Notes under the pieces: generated by a model
What the model was told of the DNA's origin: nothing
Databases searched by the model: none
What the model saw: only the letters and a program-made list of their open reading frames with translations
Translations under genes and position numbers: made by a program
Shown: piece by piece, positions 15,484 to 23,822 of the stretch
Layout of the letters: each line of letters starts with the position of its first letter
Numbering within the stretch: position 1 is the stretch's first letter
Assembly (NCBI GenBank): GCA_964394145.1
Contig: CAYMVL010000039.1
Coordinates: 1-34,824, forward strand
Length of the DNA stretch: 34,824 nucleotides
Origin: JAFGBN01 sp964394145
GTDB lineage: Bacteria > Chloroflexota > Dehalococcoidia > GIF9 > AB-539-J10
Reading direction: 5' to 3'

Positions 15484-16209
15484 CTAAGATAGAGGCACAA
15501 TCCTCAACTTACCCCAGACTCCAATATTGTCATCTTTGATAATGACTATGCCGCGTAATCCCTCAATGTCTTGAGCTTGTTCAATTGCCTGGGGGATATC
15601 CTTCTTATCCTTTACTATGTTGCCTATAGCTGTGGCCACAGCGTCGGCCAAAGGAGTGGAAGCGGAGAGTGCAATGACAGCGTCAGCGGAGCCGAGGCTC
15701 AGGGAATGTCCTATTTTCCCCGAGGAGGTGCATATGCCCAGTGGCGTTTCTCCGGGATTGATTTCTAAGGCGATTTTGCCCGTAAAGGGAGATCCACCTG
15801 CGTAAATGCCCACCAGCCTTTTTTTCGATATTTTCAGGAAGATATCACCGCCGTTCTCCACAATCACCTCCGCTGAGAAAGTCAGTAGATCTCTACCCAC
15901 TGCCTGGGCGATGGCTCCAGCTACCGCAGCCATGGGGCCGGTGCCAGCTATGCGCGACACTCTGGCCATTTCGTTAACTATGGCCGGGGCATCTCTATCA
16001 ACTTCACAGGGTTCCAATGTGGTGAGGAAGAGCGGGTGATGCTCAATGTATAGCTCCAATGGAGCACGGTGCTTCAAGAGTGATTTCACTGCTTTGTCTT
16101 TGAGGTTAGATCGAGCCCGGATGAGCAAGTCTGTTTGTCTGGCTATTACGGTGAAGGAAACCAGGTCGGCGTCCTTAATCCAGTGGCGATAGAACCGGGG
16201 CTCATCCAT
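15484..16209 (-). CDS. UPF0280/COG2122 protein (ApbE-like), homocysteine synthesis partner
   Basis: The 241-aa protein has the UPF0280 signature: a central VSRIAGTGPMAAVAGAIAQA and AEVIVENGGDIFLK, then GICTSSGKIGHSLSLGSADA, where ApbE-like flavin-transfer proteins bind metal and substrate. In Methanosarcina a COG2122 protein acts with COG1900 and NIL-ferredoxin in sulfide-dependent homocysteine formation (established knowledge). Finding it as the last gene of that set here supports the same role. It follows the NIL-ferredoxin gene by 41 bp. A weak GGAAG ribosome site is ~11 nt before the ATG. Confidence 0.88.
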   Translation of the reverse strand: MDEPRFYRHWIKDADLVSFTVIARQTDLLIRARSNLKDKAVKSLLKHRAPLELYIEHHPLFLTTLEPCEVDRDAPAIVNEMARVSRIAGTGPMAAVAGAIAQAVGRDLLTFSAEVIVENGGDIFLKISKKRLVGIYAGGSPFTGKIALEINPGETPLGICTSSGKIGHSLSLGSADAVIALSASTPLADAVATAIGNIVKDKKDIPQAIEQAQDIEGLRGIVIIKDDNIGVWGKLRIVPLS

Positions 16210-16250
16210 AGATTCTTCGTCTTCCCGGCACTCTGGCGGGGGTTAAAGGC

Positions 16251-16661
16251 TCACAAATATAATCTCATAGCTCTAGGGGGGCAAGCCTTAACACACAGCC
16301 CGCAGACGACACATTTAGAATGGTCGAAGAGCACCTTTCTCGTTTCCGGCTCGAGGGAGAAAGCTCCGGTGGGACAGATGTTTATACACGCTCCACAGTG
16401 AGTGCATCTGGCTTCATCACGAATTACATCCTGCGATAGGGACTGGATCTGTACTCCTGTCTCAATGAGATAACGGATTCCCTTGTCGTAGTCTTCCTGC
16501 TCACCGCTGAGCTCCATGATCAGCAACCCCTCTTCTCCCGGTGATACCGAGGCTTTTATGATGTTGAACCTGAGGTCAAAATCTCTAGCCAGTCGGTAGA
16601 CAACGGGCTGCTCTGTTACCATGGGAGGGAAATGGAGCACTATTCTTCTGGAGACATCCAT
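16251..16661 (-). CDS. NIL-domain ferredoxin, homocysteine synthesis
   Basis: The 136-aa protein has an N-terminal NIL domain (~1-75; RIVLHFPPMVTEQPVVYRLA) and a C-terminal 2[4Fe-4S] ferredoxin with Cys86-x2-Cys89-x2-Cys92-x3-Cys96 and Cys117-x2-Cys120-x2-Cys123-x3-Cys127. This is the MA1822-type partner that passes electrons to the COG1900 enzyme. Its ribosome site GAGG overlaps the stop region of the upstream COG1900 gene, and only 4 bp separate the two, so they should be translated together. Confidence 0.93.
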   Translation of the reverse strand: MDVSRRIVLHFPPMVTEQPVVYRLARDFDLRFNIIKASVSPGEEGLLIMELSGEQEDYDKGIRYLIETGVQIQSLSQDVIRDEARCTHCGACINICPTGAFSLEPETRKVLFDHSKCVVCGLCVKACPPRAMRLYL

Positions 16662-16665
16662 TCTG

Positions 16666-17874
16666 TTATTCCTCTATTGGCCTTTCCCTCAGTGGTCTCA
16701 GGGTTATGCCTGATTCCACTCCAGGGAGAGGGGCTACAGGCTCGGTCAGCAAGAACTTGCCCTCTCGTATCCAACTTTTGAGAGCGTTGGCAATTTCCAG
16801 CGCCCGGGGGTAGCTGGATAAGGAAGCAGTGGGCACACGTTTTCCCTGAACCTCTATATAGCCGCTCTTAAGTTCAGCATAGCTGACTTCCCCAAGAATA
16901 TCCGGCTCCATCTGGGGATATGCTTTGGAATAATCAATGACAGGCGCAAAGATTTCAGAGTCAGTCACCATGGTGTAGCTCAGAACCTCCTCAGATAGTA
17001 TTGGTATGGGAATGCCGATGCCCACGGTCAATGTGCAGCCATAGCCAAGCATGCTTGTTCCTACTAACCATTCTCGTTTCATCTGTTTCAAGTCACCAAT
17101 GAGTGCCAGTGTCCCGGCGGACTCTTTCGGTACCCCCTTGTCCGTACGGGGGACACTGGGATTGTGCTGTGTGCCATGCCAGGCAACATAGCCAACTCCG
17201 CCACCAAGAAATATCTTGGTCCCTATTCCTATGGTGATGTAATAGGGATCATTGATCAAAGGTGAAATCTGACCTGCAGTGGAGTAGTTAGCATTGCCCA
17301 GTCTGGGTTTTAGCAATCCCATGTAAGTATAAATCATTCTGTCCGACAAATTCACGCCAACATCATAGTTCTGAGAAGAGTTTCTAACATTGAACAGAAG
17401 TGCATTGTTAATATCCTTGATGTTGATCCATGTTTCCAGCTTTTTTCGCGGATAACAGTCTGTGCCATAAGCAGCAGCTACCAGCGTGATATCTTCTCCT
17501 GCCACCAGTGCCTCAATGACATGCCCGCCGCCATAGTTAAATTCGCCGGGGTGGAACTTATTTCGGGGATCATCATCGGGGAGAGCATTTGCCCCCAGGA
17601 ACATGTCCACCGCAGCCAATCCAGCGTAGGCCGGGACATCGTTAAGGTAAACCCTACCACCACCCAGCTTTATTCTTGGTTTCGCATGCCCCACATTGAG
17701 AAAGACGCCTGAAGAACACATGGGGCTGAAGGTGCCGGTGGTAACCACATCAATTTCCTCCGCCGCCCTGCTTGCACCTTTTTCCCTGGCGATATCGATC
17801 ACCTCTTCCGCAGTTAGCACCACCGCCTTCCCCCTCTTGATCTTGTCGTTAATTTCAGCGATTGTCTTTGGCAT
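16666..17874 (-). CDS. COG1900 homocysteine biosynthesis protein (HcyBio, DUF39)
   Basis: The 402-aa protein matches the DUF39 family: an N-terminal TIAEINDKIKRGKAVVLTAE, then VVTTGTFSPMCSSGVFLNVG with Cys53, and LVAAAYGTDCYPRKK with Cys140. Two conserved cysteines in this family carry a persulfide. The enzyme converts aspartate semialdehyde and sulfide to homocysteine together with the NIL-ferredoxin, as shown for Methanosarcina MA1821/MA1822. Cysteine is not needed as the sulfur donor. It follows thi4 by 69 bp and shares its strand. Confidence 0.92.
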   Translation of the reverse strand: MPKTIAEINDKIKRGKAVVLTAEEVIDIAREKGASRAAEEIDVVTTGTFSPMCSSGVFLNVGHAKPRIKLGGGRVYLNDVPAYAGLAAVDMFLGANALPDDDPRNKFHPGEFNYGGGHVIEALVAGEDITLVAAAYGTDCYPRKKLETWINIKDINNALLFNVRNSSQNYDVGVNLSDRMIYTYMGLLKPRLGNANYSTAGQISPLINDPYYITIGIGTKIFLGGGVGYVAWHGTQHNPSVPRTDKGVPKESAGTLALIGDLKQMKREWLVGTSMLGYGCTLTVGIGIPIPILSEEVLSYTMVTDSEIFAPVIDYSKAYPQMEPDILGEVSYAELKSGYIEVQGKRVPTASLSSYPRALEIANALKSWIREGKFLLTEPVAPLPGVESGITLRPLRERPIEE

Positions 17875-17943
17875 AATAACTCACAGCGACTCCTCGTGTA
17901 TTGAACGGAGCGAACAATTCAGGGTCATCTTCATATAACCAAC

Positions 17944-18723
17944 CTAATTCACGCTTAGCAACTTGAGGGCTATCTGTGCAGCCTTGTTGCCAGATAGCAA
18001 CATGCCGCCGAATATTGGTCCCATCCTGGGGGAGCCAAAAACTGCAGCAGCTGCCATGCCTGCGACTATCAGACCGGGATAGACCTCCCTGGTATTCTCG
18101 CGAACCATCTTCTCGCCCATCTCCACCCACATTGATTTCTCGCCCATTATGCCCCCACTTTCTGTCCTGAGCTTCCCTCCCGTCTTCTCAGTTACCAGAC
18201 GGCATATCTCACAATCGTGCCCGGTAGCATCTATAACCAACCCTGACCTTATGGCTAAAGGATCAACGTGCAGGTTTGCTAAATGCACGGTGCTCCAGTT
18301 CAGCACCAGGCCATTTAGCCTGCCATTTTCCTTGATGACAACGTCCTCAACATCGATTAGATTAAAAATCTTTGCCCCTGCTTTTACGGTTAGAGAACAC
18401 AAGGTAGAGGCCAATTCTACAGCATTAACAATATAATAGCCCTCCCTGTACCGGGTAGCGCTAATGCCAAATTCATCCAGGAGCTCCTTACCTTCGTCTT
18501 GAACTACGACCTTATTGAACATCATGCCGCCCCCCCATATCCCACCGCCGACGCTGAGTTTCTTTTCAAAGATAGCTACCTTCGTTCCTGCTTTTGCCAG
18601 ATAATAGGCGGCGGTCATTCCTGCTGGCCCGCTCCCCACAATGGCCACATCAAGCTCCAGGGCCTCAAGTAAATCCTTCATATAGCTCTCAGTTATAGCC
18701 CTGGAAACAACAATTTCGTCCAT
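17944..18723 (-). CDS. thi4: Thi4-family ADP-thiazole synthase, sulfide-dependent type
   Basis: The 259-aa protein has the Rossmann NAD/FAD motif GSGPAGMTAA at 30-39 and FEKKLSVGGGIWGGGMMFNK. In yeast and plant Thi4 a Cys gives up its sulfur once. The equivalent place here, in LANLHVDPLAI, is His152, as in methanogen enzymes that use free sulfide with iron and turn over many times (established for M. jannaschii). It makes the thiazole of thiamine from NAD, glycine and sulfide. It heads the operon that continues with the sulfide-dependent homocysteine genes. No TPP riboswitch (CTGAGA, GGGTA elements) is seen in the ~150 bp upstream. Confidence 0.9.
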   Translation of the reverse strand: MDEIVVSRAITESYMKDLLEALELDVAIVGSGPAGMTAAYYLAKAGTKVAIFEKKLSVGGGIWGGGMMFNKVVVQDEGKELLDEFGISATRYREGYYIVNAVELASTLCSLTVKAGAKIFNLIDVEDVVIKENGRLNGLVLNWSTVHLANLHVDPLAIRSGLVIDATGHDCEICRLVTEKTGGKLRTESGGIMGEKSMWVEMGEKMVRENTREVYPGLIVAGMAAAAVFGSPRMGPIFGGMLLSGNKAAQIALKLLSVN

Positions 18724-18877
18724 TATCTATCCCCTTATGTAACGGTTAGCCACAATACGGAGAACCTCTCCTGCCCGGCAGCACGTCTTCCTACTTGGAT
18801 GTTCAGGCCAGAGTATCGAAGGCATGCCAAATAGTATACTCCCTTGAGGGATATATTTTCTCACACATTGAATCAAA

Positions 18878-20146
18878 TCATCGCGCAGGCTGATTTCTTT
18901 GCAGCACGGTTAGCACTTCGGCCTGGGGCACTGTTCTCTGCTCCCCGCTTCTCATGTCACGCAATATTACTGTTCCATCCTCAAGCTCGGACTTGCCTAT
19001 AATAACAGTGTAACTGATGTCGAGTGCGTTAGCCTGTCTTAACTGGGCTTTCAAGCTCTTGTCGCCTGTAGCTTGTATTACTGCAATGCCAGCCTTGCGC
19101 AACCGGGAGCTGAGTTTTAACGCCTCCATCTTAGCCTCTTTCCCCATATAGGCAACAAGGGCAGACGGAGCAGGCAGAGGAGGAATGGCCAGACTCTGGT
19201 CCTTCAAGTTCAATACCAGTCTCTCTATTCCAGCAGCAAAGCCTACTGCCGGAGTAGGCTTTCCCCCTAATGCTTCAATAAGGTTATCGTAGCGGCCACC
19301 CGCGCCGATGGTGCTTTGTCCCTCTTTGTCTTCAGGTTCAATTTCAAACACCGTCCTGGTGTAGTAATCCAGACCGCGCACCAGTCTATGATTTAGCTGG
19401 AAGGGAATACCCAGCAATTGCAGATATTCCTTAACGCTCTGGAAATGGGCCTGACATTCGGGGCATAGATAATCTGTTATCTTCGGCGCCGCTTCAGCTA
19501 TCTTCTGGCAGGAAGCATTCTTGCAGTCAAGTAGACGTAGAGGGTTCCTGGTTAGCCGCACCTTACAATCCGCACAGAGCTGCATCGCATGCGTTGAGTA
19601 GTACCGTTTAAGCTCCTCCACATACTTTGGCTGGCACAGCTTGCAGCCAATGCTATTAAGCTGGATGGAAAATTGTGACAGGCCCAGAGAAAGAAAGAAT
19701 CGCTGTGCCATCTCTATTATCTCGGCATCGATGGCAGGGTCATCACTGCCCAGGGCTTCAAAGCCAACCTGGTGATGTTGACGCTGACGCCCGGCCTGAG
19801 GGCGCTCATATCTGAAGGCTGGACCCAGGTAGCAAAGCCTTACAGGTTGAGATAAGTTAAATAGCCCGTGTTCTAAGTAAGCCCGGCAGACCGGTGCAGT
19901 CCCTTCTGCTTTCAGAGCCAGTTTCTGTCCGCCCTTATCTGTGAATATATACATCTCTTTGTCCACGATATCTGTCCCCCCGGCTTCTCCGCGGGTGAAC
20001 AGGTCCGAGTCCTCGAATATGGGCGTACTGATAGGCTGGTAGCCATAAAGCTGGCACAGAGAAGCCGCTCTTTCCTCCACATATTTCCAATAGGCTTGTT
20101 CTTGGGGCAGAATATCTGATGTTCCCCTGGGTGCTTTAAACAACAA
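18878..20146 (-). CDS. hisS: histidyl-tRNA synthetase
   Basis: The 422-aa class II synthetase has the family start (APRGTSDILPQEQAYW), motif 2 (FRYERPQAGRQRQHHQ), the histidine-specific LVRGLDYYTRTVFEIE and GAGGRYDNLIEALGG, motif 3 (AVGFAAGIERLVL), and the C-terminal anticodon-binding domain (~325-420). A Cys-rich insert (~185-240; CKLCQPKYV, CADCKVR, CPECQAHF) could bind zinc. The start is TTG at 20146, with AAGGGGG a few bases upstream; the adjacent TTG at 20143 gives better spacing. Confidence 0.96.
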   Translation of the reverse strand: MLFKAPRGTSDILPQEQAYWKYVEERAASLCQLYGYQPISTPIFEDSDLFTRGEAGGTDIVDKEMYIFTDKGGQKLALKAEGTAPVCRAYLEHGLFNLSQPVRLCYLGPAFRYERPQAGRQRQHHQVGFEALGSDDPAIDAEIIEMAQRFFLSLGLSQFSIQLNSIGCKLCQPKYVEELKRYYSTHAMQLCADCKVRLTRNPLRLLDCKNASCQKIAEAAPKITDYLCPECQAHFQSVKEYLQLLGIPFQLNHRLVRGLDYYTRTVFEIEPEDKEGQSTIGAGGRYDNLIEALGGKPTPAVGFAAGIERLVLNLKDQSLAIPPLPAPSALVAYMGKEAKMEALKLSSRLRKAGIAVIQATGDKSLKAQLRQANALDISYTVIIGKSELEDGTVILRDMRSGEQRTVPQAEVLTVLQRNQPAR

Positions 20147-20353
20147 AACCCCCTTCGCCGGACAAACCAGCTAATAATTCAACAAGTTAGTTTATCACAA
20201 ATTCTGGCTAACGCTACCCAGGGCTGAAAACGTCGAATCTGGCAGGCGTGATTTTTACTCTCTAAGTCCAGCCGGGCCGGCCTCCTGACGTTGGCGGCGA
20301 AGTTCATAAGGCATGACTCAACCGGTGACTCATCGCTCCGTTTGCTGTTTGAT

Positions 20354-20382
20354 TTGCTTTAGTTTTATTACTGCGTTATTAT
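20354..20382 (+). promoter_or_regulatory. promoter of rel with very short leader
   Basis: TTGCTT (20354-20359), 17-bp spacer, TATTAT (20377-20382). The transcript would start near 20389, only ~6 nt before the ATG, and no Shine-Dalgarno site is visible. Confidence 0.6.
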
Positions 20383-20394
20383 GAAATCACTCGT

Positions 20395-22554
20395 ATGGAC
20401 ATCAATTCGCTTGTAGCTAAGGCCAGTGAGTATTTGCCTGATGAAGGTGTTGCTCTGGTTACCAGAGCTTACGAGTTTGCCGCGCAAGCACACCAGGGGC
20501 AAATGCGCAAGTCGGGGCAGCCTTATCTGGAACACCCGTTGCATACAGCGGTGACCTTGGTTGACCTGCGCCTTGATGCCGATACCTTAGCAGCTGCCTT
20601 ACTACATGATGTTCCTGAGGACTGCGGCATATCGCTGAAGGAAATCGAGACCAGGTTCGGCCCTCAGGTGGCCAAATTAGTTGATGGCGTTACGAAGCTG
20701 AATAGGCTCGCGGGCTTGACTGAAGCAGGAGAAATTGATCTGAAGTTTCAGTCTGCCAACTTACGCAAAATGTTGGTGGCTATGGCTGAAGACTTGAGGG
20801 TGATCCTCATCAAATTGGCTGATAGGCTACATAATATGCGAACACTGGGAGCCCTGCCCGCGGACAGGCGCCAGGCAATCGCTAAGGAGACACTGGAAAT
20901 ATATGCTCCTCTATCACACCGCTTGGGCCTATGGAAAATGAAGTGGCAACTGGAGGATTTAGCTTTCCGCTATCTGGAGCCGCACAAGTATCATGAGACT
21001 GCCCGCTTGGTAACGAGAAAACGAGCTGAGCGAGAAAGCTTCGTAACAGAAGTTAGCCAGATATTGCAGCAGGAGCTGGATAAGGCCGGCATTAGAGCTA
21101 AGGTCATTGGTCGGCCAAAACACATTTACAGCATTTACCGTAAAGCAGACAGATATGCCGCTCAGGGAAAAGAGTTTGGTGATATCCATGATCTTTTCGC
21201 CTTGCGTGTACTGGTGAATTCAGTCTCAGATTGTTATAAAGCGTTGGGGACTATCCATAACTTCTGGCATCCGATACCCGAGGAGTTTGATGATTTCATC
21301 GCCAACCCCAAGGATAACGGCTATCGCTCCTTACATACCACAGTGATGTGCCAAGGCACAACTCCGCTGGAAATACAAATCCGTACCCACGATATGCATC
21401 GTGTTGCTGAATATGGAGTAGCTGCTCACTGGCGCTATAAGGAGGGAAAAGTAGATGCACAATTCGACCGCGAAATAGGTTGGCTGCGCCAGATGGGTGA
21501 GTGGAGAGACGAACTTGACGGTGAGGAATTCCTAGAATCTGTTAAGACCGATGTTCTTGTTGATCGCGTATTTGCCTATACGCCAAAAGGCGAAATAAAA
21601 GACTTGCCTAAGGGGGCTACTCCTCTAGATTTTGCCTTCAGGGTTCATACAGATTTGGGTTACCATTGCATTGGAGCAAAAGTGAATGGCCGGCTAAGGC
21701 CTCTGAATTATACTCTTAAGACTGGCGATATGGTAGAGATTGTGGTTGCCAAAGGAGATAAAGGGCCTAGCCTGGACTGGCTTAACCCTGAGCTTGGCTA
21801 TGTCAAGACGTCTCATGCGCGAGGGAAAGTCCGACAGTGGTTTAGAAAGCAGGAGCGAAGTGAGAATATAGAGACAGGCCGGGAACTCCTGGATAAAGAG
21901 TTCAAGCGTATAGGGCTCACTTTGCCTGCCATTGATACAGTAGCGCGTTTATTCAAGTACCAGACCCCAGATGATTTTCTTGCTGCCATTGGCTATGGGA
22001 ATGTCAGCCCTTCTCAGGTAGTGCTCAAGTTGAGTGGAGATTTACAGCCATCGGATGCAATTGAGATTGTACCTCAGCGTAAGATTAGCCCTATAAGCAT
22101 TAAGGTGTTGGGCGTGGGTGATTTGCTTACCCGCTTGGCCAGTTGTTGTCATCCCTTGCCTGGAGACGAGATTATTGGTTATATTACTCAAGGTCGGGGT
22201 ATTACTGTGCATCGTAAAGATTGTCCTAATATCATAAATGAGGTGGAAAAGGAGAGGCTGGTAGACGTGGAGTGGGGTGATGTGGAGCAGGTCTATCCTG
22301 TAGCCATCCAGGTTGATGCGTGGGACAGAGTTGGCCTTGTTCGGGATATTAGTGCTATCATAGCCGAAGAAGGAGTGAATTTGACTGAGGTTACTGTGAC
22401 CAGTCATGATGGTACCAGCTCGCTATATTTCACTCTGGAGGTGAGAAGTGCAGCTCAGCTAACTAAGATAGTAGCTAGAGTTCAGTCGGTTTGGAACGTC
22501 ACAAATGTGGTAAGGAAAGGAGTAACGGATGCCAGGCAGCAAGTCCCTAAATAA
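20395..22554 (+). CDS. rel: RelA/SpoT homologue, (p)ppGpp synthetase/hydrolase
   Basis: The 719-aa protein has all the parts of a long RSH. The HD hydrolase domain is intact: His47, His71-Asp72, Glu75-Asp76 and Asp143 (LADRLHNMRT). The synthetase domain (~230-350) has RPKHIYSIYRK, DIHDLFALRV, GYRSLHTTV and EIQIRTHDMHRVAEYGVAAHW. TGS (~393-450; VFAYTPKGEIKDLPKG), the Cys/His cluster (LASCCHPLPGDEIIGY) and C-terminal ACT (~640-710) follow. The motif before the catalytic loop is Glu297-Phe298-Asp299-Asp300 (EFDD), the type usual in RelA-like enzymes with a dead hydrolase. The stop overlaps rpsT by 26 bp. Stringent-response control of growth is the expected role. Confidence 0.95.
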   Translation: MDINSLVAKASEYLPDEGVALVTRAYEFAAQAHQGQMRKSGQPYLEHPLHTAVTLVDLRLDADTLAAALLHDVPEDCGISLKEIETRFGPQVAKLVDGVTKLNRLAGLTEAGEIDLKFQSANLRKMLVAMAEDLRVILIKLADRLHNMRTLGALPADRRQAIAKETLEIYAPLSHRLGLWKMKWQLEDLAFRYLEPHKYHETARLVTRKRAERESFVTEVSQILQQELDKAGIRAKVIGRPKHIYSIYRKADRYAAQGKEFGDIHDLFALRVLVNSVSDCYKALGTIHNFWHPIPEEFDDFIANPKDNGYRSLHTTVMCQGTTPLEIQIRTHDMHRVAEYGVAAHWRYKEGKVDAQFDREIGWLRQMGEWRDELDGEEFLESVKTDVLVDRVFAYTPKGEIKDLPKGATPLDFAFRVHTDLGYHCIGAKVNGRLRPLNYTLKTGDMVEIVVAKGDKGPSLDWLNPELGYVKTSHARGKVRQWFRKQERSENIETGRELLDKEFKRIGLTLPAIDTVARLFKYQTPDDFLAAIGYGNVSPSQVVLKLSGDLQPSDAIEIVPQRKISPISIKVLGVGDLLTRLASCCHPLPGDEIIGYITQGRGITVHRKDCPNIINEVEKERLVDVEWGDVEQVYPVAIQVDAWDRVGLVRDISAIIAEEGVNLTEVTVTSHDGTSSLYFTLEVRSAAQLTKIVARVQSVWNVTNVVRKGVTDARQQVPK

Positions 22555-22840
22555 AGCAGCTCGCTCAGCGGAGAGGAAGCGATCTCGGAATCGCTCAACA
22601 CGGAGTAGTGTTAAGACACATATATCTAAGGCGGAAAAGCTTATTGACACCAAGTCAGAACTGGCGTATCAGGAGACTGTCATAGCCGTAAGCAATATAG
22701 ATAAGGCAGTGGGGAAAAAAGTCCTTCATCGCAACAAAGGTGCCAGGCTGAAATCCAGAGTAATGAAGAAGCTACATGATATGACTGCTGTGAGCCCGAG
22801 TGCCGAGGGCGGCGAAGAAGAAACACAGCAGCCCGAGTAG
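22529..22840 (+). CDS. rpsT: 30S ribosomal protein S20
   Basis: The 103-aa protein has the S20 pattern: Lys/Arg/Ser-rich helices (SLNKAARSAERKRSRNRSTR, SSVKTHISKAEKLI) and the closing KGVLHRNKGARLKSR-like stretch (KVLHRNKGARLKSRVMKKL). An acidic tail (EGGEEETQQPE) follows. It binds 16S rRNA in the 30S body. GGAG in the end of rel serves as its ribosome site, and the two genes overlap by 26 bp, tying S20 synthesis to rel. Confidence 0.95.
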   Translation: MPGSKSLNKAARSAERKRSRNRSTRSSVKTHISKAEKLIDTKSELAYQETVIAVSNIDKAVGKKVLHRNKGARLKSRVMKKLHDMTAVSPSAEGGEEETQQPE

Positions 22841-23197
22841 AGTGGAGGTTAATATCTCTTGGTAATCAAGCCGCTTTCTTCAAAGCAGGAACATATTCTC
22901 AATTCTACCGGCGCGTTCTTGCGCGGCAGGGACATAACTCCTGGCGTCAGGCATACCATCGTCGCATACGGGATAAGTTCTACCCTGGCTGTGGCTCATA
23001 ACCTGAACAGTCTGGAGCCAGCAAATAACCAGATGAAACCCGTTTACACGGCTACGAATAACGTTCGGATTCTGGGCGGAGTACTTGCTGCAATTCGACG
23101 TATGAGCTAGCATTATGAGCTGCAAGAATTATCGAGCGAAAGCCAAAGGGCTTAGAATTTTGGGCTGTTATTCCAGCCCTGATTTATAATTAGTGTG
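22841..23197 (+). other. spacer with a doubtful 83-codon frame
   Basis: A frame at 22859-23110 could start at TTG with GGAGG 11 nt upstream. Its product (LSSKQEHILNSTGAFLRGRD...) is unfamiliar and the rival minus-strand frame is equally open, so I do not call a gene. The end of the region holds the aldolase promoter. Confidence 0.4.
23162..23190 (+). promoter_or_regulatory. hairpin and -10 immediately before the aldolase gene
   Basis: GGGCTG (23162-23167) and CAGCCC (23174-23179) form a perfect 6-bp stem with a 6-nt loop. TATAAT follows at 23185-23190, only 7 nt before the ATG at 23198. The hairpin could end rpsT transcripts or be an operator in the promoter spacer. The start of transcription would fall on the start codon itself. 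Confidence 0.6.
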
Positions 23198-23788
23198 ATG
23201 TTACCCCAATTTCAGGCGGTCGGGCGGGCCCTATCTACTCAGGGCCTTGTTTCATGCCATAGTGGCAATCTCAGCATGAGGCTTGGAGAGCATCTGCTTA
23301 TTACCCATCGCGGCAGCATGCTGAGCTCCATCGGGGAAGCGGATTTGGTCAAGACCGGGATTACCAAGAACGACCGGTCCACCCCTTTGGCTTCGACTGA
23401 GTTGGAAGTCCATCGCTCTATTTATAAGAAGACCTCGGCAATGGCAATAGTGCATGCCCATCCACCTTACGCCGTTGTCCTGTCTTTCACGGAAAATGAG
23501 ATTATACCTTGCGATATAGAGGGCCGGGCTGTAGTACCCAGAGTGCCCGTCCTGGGAAAGCAAGCGCCGGTGAAGCCCGGAGACCTTGCTGAAGAAATAT
23601 CTGAAGCCTTAAAGCAATATAAGGTAGTTCTCGTACAGGGTCACGGGAGTTTCGCTATCGGCCAGTTGCTAGAGGAAGCCCACTATAGTACAAGCATCCT
23701 GGAACAGAGCTGCCGCCTTCTCTACCTGCTCAAGAGCTTGAAGCTAGAACCTGATACCCGTATTCCTCGCCTATCTAATGAGCTCTAG
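23198..23788 (+). CDS. class II aldolase / fuculose-phosphate aldolase-like
   Basis: The protein (196 aa from ATG 23198; a GTG at 23195 adds one residue) has the class II aldolase/adducin pattern: SCHSGNLSMR for phosphate binding, ASTELEVHRSIYKK with the catalytic Glu68, VHAHPPYAV with zinc ligands His86 and His88, and GHGSFAIG with His149. It cleaves or forms C-C bonds in sugar phosphates using zinc; the substrate is not readable. In some methanogens and anaerobes such aldolases make lactaldehyde or 5-deoxyribose salvage products. No Shine-Dalgarno site is present and the -10 lies 7 nt upstream, so it may be read from a leaderless mRNA. Confidence 0.85.
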   Translation: MLPQFQAVGRALSTQGLVSCHSGNLSMRLGEHLLITHRGSMLSSIGEADLVKTGITKNDRSTPLASTELEVHRSIYKKTSAMAIVHAHPPYAVVLSFTENEIIPCDIEGRAVVPRVPVLGKQAPVKPGDLAEEISEALKQYKVVLVQGHGSFAIGQLLEEAHYSTSILEQSCRLLYLLKSLKLEPDTRIPRLSNEL

Positions 23789-23822
23789 GCTCTGCCAATT
23801 TGGCACTCTAAGCCCTGACAGG

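Noticed and set aside
18724..18877. TPP or SAM riboswitch before thi4
   Set aside because: None of the conserved riboswitch elements is found in the upstream region.
22859..23110. 83-codon frame after rpsT with GGAGG 11 nt upstream
   Set aside because: TTG start, long spacing, unfamiliar product, and the minus-strand frame is as open; kept only as a note.
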